Positions 1 to 5,112 of a stretch of 5,112 bases of DNA are shown here, one piece after another (positions within the stretch are counted from its first letter, which is position 1; each line of letters opens with the position of its first letter). Both the position numbers and the translations under genes were made by a program. The stretch spans positions 1 to 5,112 of the forward strand of contig SMXE01000079.1 in NCBI GenBank assembly GCA_004357015.1, read 5' to 3'. Source of the DNA: Caldithrix sp. (GTDB lineage Bacteria; Zhuqueibacterota; Zhuqueibacteria; Oceanimicrobiales; Oceanimicrobiaceae). The notes under the pieces were generated by a model. It was not told the origin of the DNA. It saw only the letters and a program-made list of their open reading frames with translations, and searched no databases.

Positions 1-1606
1 CCCGACAACTATCAGCGGTGACCAGGCTTTTGCATATGGGGCAATCGCTGCCGGTATTAGCATGGTCACCAGTTATCCCGGCTCACCCAGTTCGGAAACC
101 GTCGAGAGTATCATTCCGAAGGCGAGAGAACATAGCATTTATGTCGAGTGGTCCAGTAACGAGCGGGTCGCGCTGGAAATGGCTATTGGCGCATCGATTG
201 CCGGACGCAGGGCGCTCGTTTGCGCGAAAAGCGTCGGCATGAATGTCATGCTGGACACGCTGATGGCGCTCAATCTTACCCCTGTGCATGGGGGTCTCGT
301 TATTCTTTTAGGTGACGACCCGGGCGGATATGGCTCACAAAACGATCAGGATACACGCCCATTAGCTGCAATGCTCGAGATGCCAATGCTTGAACCGGCA
401 ACACCATCGGAAGCGTACGATATGATGGTGAACTCATTTCAGCTTTCGGAGCGGTTTAATATTCCGTTCATCATTCGTGAGACCCGTGCTTTTGCGCAAC
501 AGGCCGGCAAATTCGAAATGAACCACGAAGTAAAGCAGCAGGTCAATTATGGATTAAACAGCGACTCACTTCGGTTTGTACCCGTTCCAAAGAATGTGGT
601 CAGTAAGCACCGGGAATTGCATGCGCGAGTAGAGGAGATTAGAAACTGGTTTGATTCCTCACCCTACAACACCACGAAAGGTGCCGGCAGGAAGGGCGTG
701 GTAGCCGCTGGATTCGCCTACTCAAAGTTGATTGACGTAATTGGACCAAGCCTAGAAAACGAAATAAGTTTGCTCAAGCTGGGTGTGATTTATCCTTTGC
801 CGCACGGCGTTGTTTTGAAGTTCTTACAAAGTTGCGATGAAGTTTTAGTGCTTGAAGAGAATGAGCCGTATATTGAAAAGCTGCTAAAAGCCTTCGCCCA
901 TGAGCAAAAATGCCAAACAAAAATTATTGGCAAAGTAAATGGCACTGTTTCTCGCGAGGGTGAATTGTTTCGCTGGCAAATTCAGGCAGCTTTGGATCGC
1001 TTTATTTCGGATTTTCAACCGAATCACCATTTTCTCCAGGAAAACGAAGATAGCGAGAAACCCAGGCAAAAAAGGTTTTGCAACTCCTGCCGGTACGATG
1101 AAGTGCTTGATTTGTTGGAGATTACGGCTGCTGAAATAAATCAAAAGCTCGTGTTTGTAGGGGATCCCGGATGCCTGGTCACAGTTGCAGACCGGCTACA
1201 GGCGAAGTATGCCATAGGTTCGGCTATTGCCATTGCTGACGGCATGAGCAAAACGAACATCCATGAAAAGCCGGTTGCGCTGGTCGGGGATTCCGGCTTT
1301 TTCCATTCGACTTTGCCGGCACTATTCAATGCCATCCACAATCGCAGCGACATCTTGATAGTAATTCTTGATAACGGCACGACCCTGACCTCCGGAGCCC
1401 AACCCCATCCCGGGGTGCCTAAAAATGCTCTCAATGAACCGGCTCCCCAAACGGACATTTCCAAAATTGCAAAAGCGTGCGGAATTGGATATGTTGAATC
1501 CGTCGACCTGGATGATGAACAGGTGCGCCTTCAACTTACGATCAAAGATGCGCTGGAGCAGCAAAGTTTAGCGATGTTGATTATTAAAATCTCTGAGAAG
1601 GAATAA
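1..1606 (+). CDS. iorA: Indolepyruvate/2-oxoacid:ferredoxin oxidoreductase alpha-like subunit, 5' partial, no ferredoxin domain
   Basis: The 5' end is cut off. The frame is open from base 2 and gives 534 residues. The ATG at 62 is internal, because conserved sequence (SGDQAFAYGA, fragment residues 5-14) lies before it; probably only a short N-terminus is missing. Fragment residues 5 to about 170 match the pyrimidine-binding POR_N domain (SYPGSPSSE; DDPGGYGSQNDQDTR). A central transketolase-C-like domain follows (LLKLGVIYPLP; VLVLEENEPYIE). The C-terminal TPP-binding domain runs from about 355 to 525, with VGDPGC at 386-391, GDSGFFHS at 429-436 and LDNGTT at 456-461; D430 and N458 fit the GD-x(27)-N thiamine diphosphate/Mg motif. 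Family role: oxidative decarboxylation of aryl- or 2-oxoacids to acyl-CoA, reducing ferredoxin, in the cytoplasm with a beta (IorB) subunit. Two oddities: the usual CPGCPH segment reads CNSCRYDE (360-367), and the protein ends right after the TPP domain without the two [4Fe-4S] motifs typical of IorA. Substrate is uncertain. Confidence 0.88.
   Translation, partial: PTTISGDQAFAYGAIAAGISMVTSYPGSPSSETVESIIPKAREHSIYVEWSSNERVALEMAIGASIAGRRALVCAKSVGMNVMLDTLMALNLTPVHGGLVILLGDDPGGYGSQNDQDTRPLAAMLEMPMLEPATPSEAYDMMVNSFQLSERFNIPFIIRETRAFAQQAGKFEMNHEVKQQVNYGLNSDSLRFVPVPKNVVSKHRELHARVEEIRNWFDSSPYNTTKGAGRKGVVAAGFAYSKLIDVIGPSLENEISLLKLGVIYPLPHGVVLKFLQSCDEVLVLEENEPYIEKLLKAFAHEQKCQTKIIGKVNGTVSREGELFRWQIQAALDRFISDFQPNHHFLQENEDSEKPRQKRFCNSCRYDEVLDLLEITAAEINQKLVFVGDPGCLVTVADRLQAKYAIGSAIAIADGMSKTNIHEKPVALVGDSGFFHSTLPALFNAIHNRSDILIVILDNGTTLTSGAQPHPGVPKNALNEPAPQTDISKIAKACGIGYVESVDLDDEQVRLQLTIKDALEQQSLAMLIIKISEKE
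1598..1602 (+). promoter_or_regulatory. Probable ribosome binding site of the kinase gene
   Basis: AAGGA lies inside the last codons of the oxidoreductase gene, 12 bases before the kinase ATG at 1615. The spacing is on the long side. No other in-frame start nearby fits better, and the resulting N-terminus (MLGKTILHYKILEKLG) is the usual one for this kinase group. The overlap with the upstream gene supports co-transcription or translational coupling. Confidence 0.5.
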
Positions 1607-1614
1607 GTGTTCTA

Positions 1615-4215
1615 ATGTTAGGCAAAACGATCCTCCATTACAAAATCCTCGAGAAACTCGGCGAAGGCGGTATGGGTGTCGTCTATAAAGCGGAGGACAC
1701 CAAGCTCAAGCGCACCGTCGCACTGAAATTCCTGCCCCTGCAAACCCTGGCCGGCGATGAAGAAAAAACCCGCTTCGAACACGAGGCCCAGGCCGCGGCG
1801 GCCCTGGATCATCCCAATATTTGTACGGTTTACGAAATTAACGAGGCCGATGGACAGACGTTCATCGCTATGGCGTACGTGGCAGGGAAGTCGCTGCAGG
1901 ATATCGTAGGGGCACAGCATGCTGTGTCCCTACCGGATATCTTAAACTACGCCACCCAAATCGCCGAAGGCCTGCAGGCCGCCCACGAGAAAGATATCGT
2001 ACACCGCGATATCAAACCCGCCAACATTCTCATTACCCAAAAAGGGCAGGTGCGCATCACTGATTTTGGCTTGGCAAAATTAGCCGGGCGGACCCAGCTC
2101 ACAAAAGAAGGCACCTCCATGGGGACGGTCGCCTACATGTCACCGGAACAGACGCAAGGAATTGAGGTTAACCAGCGCACGGACATTTGGGCGCTGGGGG
2201 CCGTCATTTATGAGATGATCACCGGAAAGCAACCCTTTGTCGGCGACTACGAACAAGCGGTGATGTATTCAATCATGAACGAAGATCCGGAACCGCCCAC
2301 TGCTCTGCGCACCGGTGTGCCCATGGAGCTGGAGCGAATCGTTCTGAAGGCACTGGCCAAAGAACCTGGTGAGCGTTACCAGCGCATCGATGAGATGTTG
2401 GTGGATTTGAGGGCTTTGCAGAAGACACAAGAATTCGGAGTTTCCGCTACACAGACCCCCGCGGTATGGGCAGGTTTCAAACCTGCCCATACGAGAACAA
2501 TGCCTCTTCTCATAGGTGGCCTCGCTGTCCTCGCGTTGCTGGTGGTTTCGGCCTTGTTTATGTTTAAAACCACCCCGGCCGACGCGATAAGCAAAAAATC
2601 CATTGCCGTATTGCCGTTTGAAAATCTCAGCGGCAAGCAGGAAGAAGAGTACTTCAGCGATGGCATGACCGAAGATGTTCTGGCGCAAATTGCTAAAATC
2701 GCCGACTTGAAAGTGATTTCTAGGGCCGCCATTCGGCATTACAAGAATACCGAGAAGAGCCCGCAAGAAATCGGTACGGAGCTCGGTGTGGCAAACTTGC
2801 TGATGGGAACGGTCCGCCGCGAAGGTAATGACCTTCGTATCCGTTGTGAGTTGGTCAACGCTGCGACCGGGGTGCAATTGTGGTCGAAGACTTATGACCG
2901 CAAGTTGGAAAATGTCTTTGCCATCCAGAGTGAAGTGGCGCAGCAGATCGCGCAAACCCTGGAAGCAGAGCTATCCGGAGAAGAAAAAGCGGAGCTGGGG
3001 CAACCGCTGACTGCCAACCTGGAGGCCTACGACTATTACCTGCGAGGTAACGGCTTTACGGTAAACAGTAACATAAAACAAGACGCTGAAGAGGCTGTCC
3101 GGATGTACGCAAAGGCCGTCGAGCTCGATAGTACCTTTGCTGTTGCTTATGCTGCCCTCGCACAGGCTAGCATCTGGCTGTTCGAGCTATACGCGCAGAA
3201 GGACATGGTGGCGAAAGCGAAAGCGGCTGTGGATAGGGCGCAGGCGCTCGCCCCGGATTCGCCTGAAACCCATATAGCACTTGGCGATTATTTTTATCGC
3301 AGCAGCCGGGACTATGACCAGGCACTGGAGCACTTAACCATTGCACAAAGGCGTCGTCCGAACGATGCGATGATTATCGGACTTATCGGTTGGATTCAGC
3401 GCCGTCAAGGCAAATGGCAGGAACATGTAACCAGCATGGAGAAAGCTATCGAGCTCAATCCAAGATATTACAATCCTATCGTGTACCTTGGTAGCCAAAC
3501 CTATTTTTACATGGGTCAGTATTCGCAGGCCGAGCGCTATTTGGACCGCGCGATTTCTCTGGCACCGGATAACCCACTGGCCTACAAAGGTAAAATCAAA
3601 CTTTACAAAGACGGATATGGCGACACCCAAAAAGCGCGAATGGTAGTAGAAGAGGCGTCCGGTAGAATTGACCCGCAGGTGTTCCAACGCCAGTTATGGG
3701 AAGTCGACATCTATGATCGCAATTATGAGCAGGCCCTCAAGCGCGTGGTTGTCGGTTCTGACACGTTGGAATACTATTTAGATAAGTCATGGACATATTA
3801 TTTTATGAAACAGACAAAATCCGCTCAAGCGTACGCCGACTCGGCCCGGATGCTCCTGGAGCCTCTTATACAAAGTTTTCCCCTGAATGACTTTGATATC
3901 TTTGTGACTCGGTCACTTGGACAATGCTATGCTTTATTGGACCGCAAAGAGGAGGCGATCCGTGAGGGCAGAAAGGCTGTGGATCTGATGCCGGTATCCA
4001 AAGATGCGTTTGCTGGCCCCTTCTCTATCGTTAGCATGGCCAAGATATATACCCTTGTCGGTGATCATGATGCCGCAATTGACCAGTTGGCTTATCTGCT
4101 ATCTATCCCATGTGGGATGACGGTGCACCGTATCAGGCTTAACCCGGTGTATGATCCCCTGCGCGGGCATCCGCGGTTTCAAGAGCTGTTGGCAAAATAT
4201 TCGGTGGCGCAATGA
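1615..4215 (+). CDS. Transmembrane Ser/Thr protein kinase with TolB/FlgO-like domain and TPR repeats
   Basis: This 866-residue protein has a complete N-terminal Hanks-type kinase domain (about 9-270): glycine loop GEGGMG (16-21), ATP-binding lysine K38, probable helix-C glutamate E57, catalytic HRDIKPAN (130-137), DFG (150-152) and SPE (176-178), so it should be active. A single membrane helix spans about 297-317. After it, residues 328-453 resemble the TolB N-terminal/FlgO-like domain found in many such kinases and adenylate cyclases (IAVLPFENLSG, YFSDGMTEDVL, GTVRREG, LWSKTYDR, FAIQSEVAQQIA). The remainder to the C-terminus (about 465-866) is helical TPR-type repeats, for example MEKAIELNPRYYNPIVYLG and YLDRAISLAPDNPLAYKG. 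The tail (VYDPLRGHPRFQELLAKY) is the normal family ending, so the gene is not truncated. Expected topology: kinase in the cytoplasm, TPR half outside the inner membrane, acting as a sensor. Signal and targets are unknown. Two palindromic elements are translated within it (residues 98-107 and 284-293). It starts 8 bases after the upstream gene. Confidence 0.94.
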   Translation: MLGKTILHYKILEKLGEGGMGVVYKAEDTKLKRTVALKFLPLQTLAGDEEKTRFEHEAQAAAALDHPNICTVYEINEADGQTFIAMAYVAGKSLQDIVGAQHAVSLPDILNYATQIAEGLQAAHEKDIVHRDIKPANILITQKGQVRITDFGLAKLAGRTQLTKEGTSMGTVAYMSPEQTQGIEVNQRTDIWALGAVIYEMITGKQPFVGDYEQAVMYSIMNEDPEPPTALRTGVPMELERIVLKALAKEPGERYQRIDEMLVDLRALQKTQEFGVSATQTPAVWAGFKPAHTRTMPLLIGGLAVLALLVVSALFMFKTTPADAISKKSIAVLPFENLSGKQEEEYFSDGMTEDVLAQIAKIADLKVISRAAIRHYKNTEKSPQEIGTELGVANLLMGTVRREGNDLRIRCELVNAATGVQLWSKTYDRKLENVFAIQSEVAQQIAQTLEAELSGEEKAELGQPLTANLEAYDYYLRGNGFTVNSNIKQDAEEAVRMYAKAVELDSTFAVAYAALAQASIWLFELYAQKDMVAKAKAAVDRAQALAPDSPETHIALGDYFYRSSRDYDQALEHLTIAQRRRPNDAMIIGLIGWIQRRQGKWQEHVTSMEKAIELNPRYYNPIVYLGSQTYFYMGQYSQAERYLDRAISLAPDNPLAYKGKIKLYKDGYGDTQKARMVVEEASGRIDPQVFQRQLWEVDIYDRNYEQALKRVVVGSDTLEYYLDKSWTYYFMKQTKSAQAYADSARMLLEPLIQSFPLNDFDIFVTRSLGQCYALLDRKEEAIREGRKAVDLMPVSKDAFAGPFSIVSMAKIYTLVGDHDAAIDQLAYLLSIPCGMTVHRIRLNPVYDPLRGHPRFQELLAKYSVAQ
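1906..1933. repeat. 28-bp palindromic element inside the kinase-domain coding sequence
   Basis: Left arm GTAGGGGCACAGCA (1906-1919) abuts right arm TGCTGTGTCCCTAC (1920-1933). They are complementary at 13 of 14 positions; the one exception (G1911 with T1928) would be a G-U wobble in RNA. It is read in frame as VGAQHAVSLP, between the hinge (MAYVAG) and the helix leading to HRD. GGATATC stands on both sides (1899-1905 and 1935-1941). The sequence resembles dispersed GTAGGGGCACGGCATGCC-type palindromes that I recall from many bacterial genomes. Genome-wide copy number cannot be judged from this window. Confidence 0.7.
2464..2492. repeat. 29-bp perfect palindromic element in the juxtamembrane linker of the kinase
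   Basis: Arms GTATGGGCAGGTTT (2464-2477) and AAACCTGCCCATAC (2479-2492) are perfectly complementary over 14 bp around a single central C (2478). The element is translated as VWAGFKPAHT (residues 284-293), immediately before the membrane helix. The AGFKPA peptide is the recognisable product of a dispersed GGGTTTGAAACCC-core palindrome that I recall inside and between genes of many bacteria. With a one-base loop it acts more plausibly as a DNA-level inverted repeat than as a stable RNA hairpin with a normal loop. Confidence 0.75.
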
Positions 4216-4268
4216 TTGGTATGGGCGAGTTTGTGATGAAGCCAAATCATTTTCATGGTATTCTTTCT
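4212..4268 (+). pseudogene. Remnant of IS200-like/REP-associated tyrosine transposase (HUH motif)
   Basis: The reading frame from the ATG at 4212, which overlaps the kinase stop (ATGA), gives MIGMGEFVMKPNHFHGILS and then a stop at 4266-4268. GEFVMKPNHFHGIL closely matches the GE-F/Y-V-x-MPNHFHGI block of Y1/HUH single-strand transposases of the RAYT group, where the HxH pair coordinates the catalytic metal. The family methionine before PNHFH is lysine here. Only about 18 codons remain of a protein normally near 150-250 residues. The catalytic tyrosine region is absent, so nothing functional can be made. The match is short but specific; chance similarity is possible yet unlikely given the palindromic repeat directly downstream. 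Confidence 0.6.
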
Positions 4269-4274
4269 TGAAAT

Positions 4275-4303
4275 GTAGGGTCGAATCTTGTATTCGCCAA
4301 GAT
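4275..4303. repeat. Degenerate dispersed palindromic element in the intergenic region
   Basis: GTAGGGTCGAAT (4275-4286), a centre CTTGT, then ATTCGCC (4292-4298) form an imperfect dyad: CGAAT pairs with ATTCG, followed by a T/C mismatch and a G-C pair. Read on the minus strand it encodes LGEYKIRPY, the peptide I recall from a common dispersed element of the form GGCGAATACAAGATTCGCC. The outer right end is lost (CCAAGATGAC in place of CCCCTAC). It follows the transposase remnant by six bases, and read in that frame (NVGSNLVFA) it looks like the palindrome insertions I recall just after the HUH motif in related transposases. Confidence 0.6.
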
Positions 4304-4317
4304 GACAACCCAAATTA

Positions 4318-4340
4318 TTGGAATAAATTCCAAATTCCAA
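4318..4340. repeat. ATTCCAA triplet: inverted and tandem heptamers
   Basis: TTGGAAT (4318-4324) and ATTCCAA (4327-4333) form a perfect 7-bp inverted repeat with a 2-base spacer, and a second ATTCCAA follows directly (4334-4340). The cluster lies about 50 bases before the DoxX start. It could be an operator or more repeat debris; no promoter consensus is convincing around it. Confidence 0.45.
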
Positions 4341-4353
4341 CGCAATCTTGATA

Positions 4354-4367
4354 CACAGACATCTGTG
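4354..4367. promoter_or_regulatory. Small dyad upstream of the DoxX ribosome binding site
   Basis: CACAGA (4354-4359) and TCTGTG (4362-4367) form a perfect 6-bp inverted repeat with spacer CA, ending nine bases before the Shine-Dalgarno sequence. It may be a regulator site in the 5' untranslated leader. A dyad of this size also arises by chance, so the call is weak. Confidence 0.25.
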
Positions 4368-4375
4368 AACCAAAC

Positions 4376-4381
4376 AGGAGG
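4376..4381 (+). promoter_or_regulatory. Ribosome binding site of the DoxX gene
   Basis: A perfect AGGAGG sits 7 bases before the ATG at 4389. This fixes the start there rather than at the in-frame ATG at 4302, which lies in repeat debris, has no such site and would add 29 residues unlike the family. Confidence 0.85.
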
Positions 4382-4388
4382 AGAGACA

Positions 4389-4829
4389 ATGGAAAAATTA
4401 AAAAAACTCTTATCGAAGGAAACAATTAATATGGACCTGGGGCTGCTGATTCTTCGTCTCGGCGTCGGTTTAAGCATGGCCATCTTCCATGGTTACGGGA
4501 AAATCTCCGGCGGCCCTGAACGGTGGGAACGAATCGGTAGCGCGATGCAGAATCTCGGAATTAGTTTCCTGCCGACACTCTGGGGGTTTATGGCGGCATT
4601 TTCTGAATTCTTTTGCTCGATATTTCTAGTCCTTGGGATTTTGTTTCGACCTGCCGCTCTGTTTCTGGCTTTCACCATGTTTATCGCGATGATTAACCAC
4701 CTGAATTTGCCCGCCGATTCTCCAAACGCTGGTTTCAGCGGGGCGTCTCATGCCATAGAACTAATGGCTGTTTATGTGGGCTTGTTATACCTTGGTTCCG
4801 GTAAATTTACCGTCACCTCGAAGCTATAA
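4389..4829 (+). CDS. DoxX family membrane protein
   Basis: The 146-residue product is the usual length for DoxX-family proteins. Four hydrophobic segments are visible: about 17-36, 60-84, 87-105 and 121-136. Family landmarks are LRLGVGLSMAIFHGYGKI (22-39, with R23 and HGxxK at 34-38), AAFSEFFCSIFLVLGI with E73 in the second helix, FRPAAL (86-91) after it, MFIAMINHL (97-105) and HAIELMAVYVGLLYLGSGKFTV near the end. It should be an inner-membrane protein. The family has no single proven reaction: members are linked to thiosulfate:quinone oxidation, redox stress and small-molecule handling, and nothing here selects among these. The start is set by a perfect AGGAGG. The gene is followed after 30 bases by a secreted peptidase gene, likely in the same operon, and is separated from the kinase by 173 bases of repeat debris, so it probably has its own promoter. 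Confidence 0.9.
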   Translation: MEKLKKLLSKETINMDLGLLILRLGVGLSMAIFHGYGKISGGPERWERIGSAMQNLGISFLPTLWGFMAAFSEFFCSIFLVLGILFRPAALFLAFTMFIAMINHLNLPADSPNAGFSGASHAIELMAVYVGLLYLGSGKFTVTSKL

Positions 4830-4845
4830 ATAATTCCCTGAGTAC

Positions 4846-4855
4846 AGGAGAAGGA
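4846..4855 (+). promoter_or_regulatory. Ribosome binding site of the S9 peptidase gene
   Basis: The purine run AGGAGAAGGA contains AGGAG with 9 bases of spacing to the ATG at 4860. The 30-base gap after the DoxX stop leaves no room for a terminator plus promoter, supporting co-transcription. Confidence 0.75.
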
Positions 4856-4859
4856 AATC

Positions 4860-5112
4860 ATGAATATCTTTACTTATTTGCTGCGAAAAAATCTTTTTTA
4901 TCCATGCCTTTTTATTTCAGTCCCGGCATTTCTCGTTAACCCTCTGGCGGCTCAAAAAGCCAACTTCGAGTTGGCTGAAAAATTCACCACACAGAAAATG
5001 GAGAAAATGGCTTCCAGTCTGTCGGTAGATCCAAATTGGTTCAAGGATGAAAACAGGTTCTGGTACGAGTACAAGAATACCGATGGCAAAAACTGGTATG
5101 TGGTCGATGCGG
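4860..5112 (+). CDS. Secreted S9-family (prolyl oligopeptidase/DPP IV-like) peptidase, N-terminal part
   Basis: The gene runs off the window; 84 codons are visible. The N-terminus has a signal peptide: a basic stretch (R9, K10), a hydrophobic core at about 12-26 and a likely signal peptidase I site after LAA (29-31). There is no lipobox, so a periplasmic or exported soluble protein is expected. The mature start NFELAEKFTTQKMEKM, followed by VDPNWFKDENRFWYEYKNTD (54-73) and WYVVDA, matches the opening of the beta-propeller domain in S9 peptidases of Bacteroidota-like bacteria, which goes on to a C-terminal alpha/beta-hydrolase with a Ser-Asp-His triad. That catalytic domain lies outside the window, so activity cannot be confirmed. 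Family role: cleavage of short peptides, often after proline, in peptide scavenging. The start is supported by a strong purine-rich ribosome binding site and the signal peptide. Confidence 0.8.
   Translation, partial: MNIFTYLLRKNLFYPCLFISVPAFLVNPLAAQKANFELAEKFTTQKMEKMASSLSVDPNWFKDENRFWYEYKNTDGKNWYVVDA

Noticed and set aside
1158..1170. GTAGGGGATCCCGG, which looks like the start of another GTAGGGG palindrome
   Set aside because: It has only a short GGGATCCC core and no matching CCCCTAC end; the bases encode the conserved VGDPGC motif of the TPP domain.
1403..1417. ACCCC/GGGGT inverted repeat in the oxidoreductase gene
   Set aside because: Short arms in a sequence forced by the conserved QPHPGVP motif; no resemblance to the dispersed elements.
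2269..2955. Long minus-strand open frame of 228 codons
   Set aside because: It lies wholly inside the kinase gene, whose plus-strand protein has clear domains. Its translation shows no recognisable family and it is the antisense shadow of the coding frame.
4302..4388. Upstream in-frame ATG that would extend the DoxX protein by 29 residues
   Set aside because: There is no ribosome binding site there, the sequence is repeat debris, and the ATG at 4389 has a perfect AGGAGG and the family's normal N-terminus.
4216..4388. A sigma-70-like promoter or rho-independent terminator in the gap
   Set aside because: No hexamer pair with good spacing and no GC-rich stem followed by a T run could be found by eye; both may exist in diverged form.

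Overview
The window is a plus-strand, gene-dense stretch of bacterial DNA of middling GC content. It holds four protein-coding genes, and both edges cut a gene. The mix of an IorA-type oxoacid:ferredoxin oxidoreductase subunit, a transmembrane Ser/Thr kinase with a TolB/FlgO-like and TPR sensor half, a DoxX protein and a secreted S9 peptidase fits an uncultured member of the FCB side of Bacteria (KSB1, Calditrichota or Ignavibacteria-like). This placement is an inference from gene style, not from a marker gene.

Layout: <1-1606 is an indolepyruvate:ferredoxin oxidoreductase alpha-like subunit that lacks its usual C-terminal ferredoxin domain. Eight bases later, 1615-4215 encodes an 866-residue receptor-like Ser/Thr kinase. 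The 173-base gap 4216-4388 holds debris of an IS200-like/REP-associated transposase (HUH motif remnant), a degenerate palindromic repeat and small dyads before the next gene. Then come DoxX (4389-4829) and, 30 bases on, the start of a secreted S9-family peptidase (4860->5112), probably one transcription unit. I see no RNA gene, CRISPR array or convincing minus-strand gene.

The most unusual content is a set of three short dyad-symmetric elements with related ends (5' GTAGGG or GTATGGG, and CCCTAC or CCCATAC at the other end) but different cores. Two lie inside the kinase reading frame and are translated: one in the kinase domain between hinge and catalytic loop, one in the linker just before the membrane helix. 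The third is degenerate and sits beside the transposase remnant. Together they suggest a family of dispersed, protein-tolerated palindromes possibly mobilised by a RAYT-like HUH enzyme.
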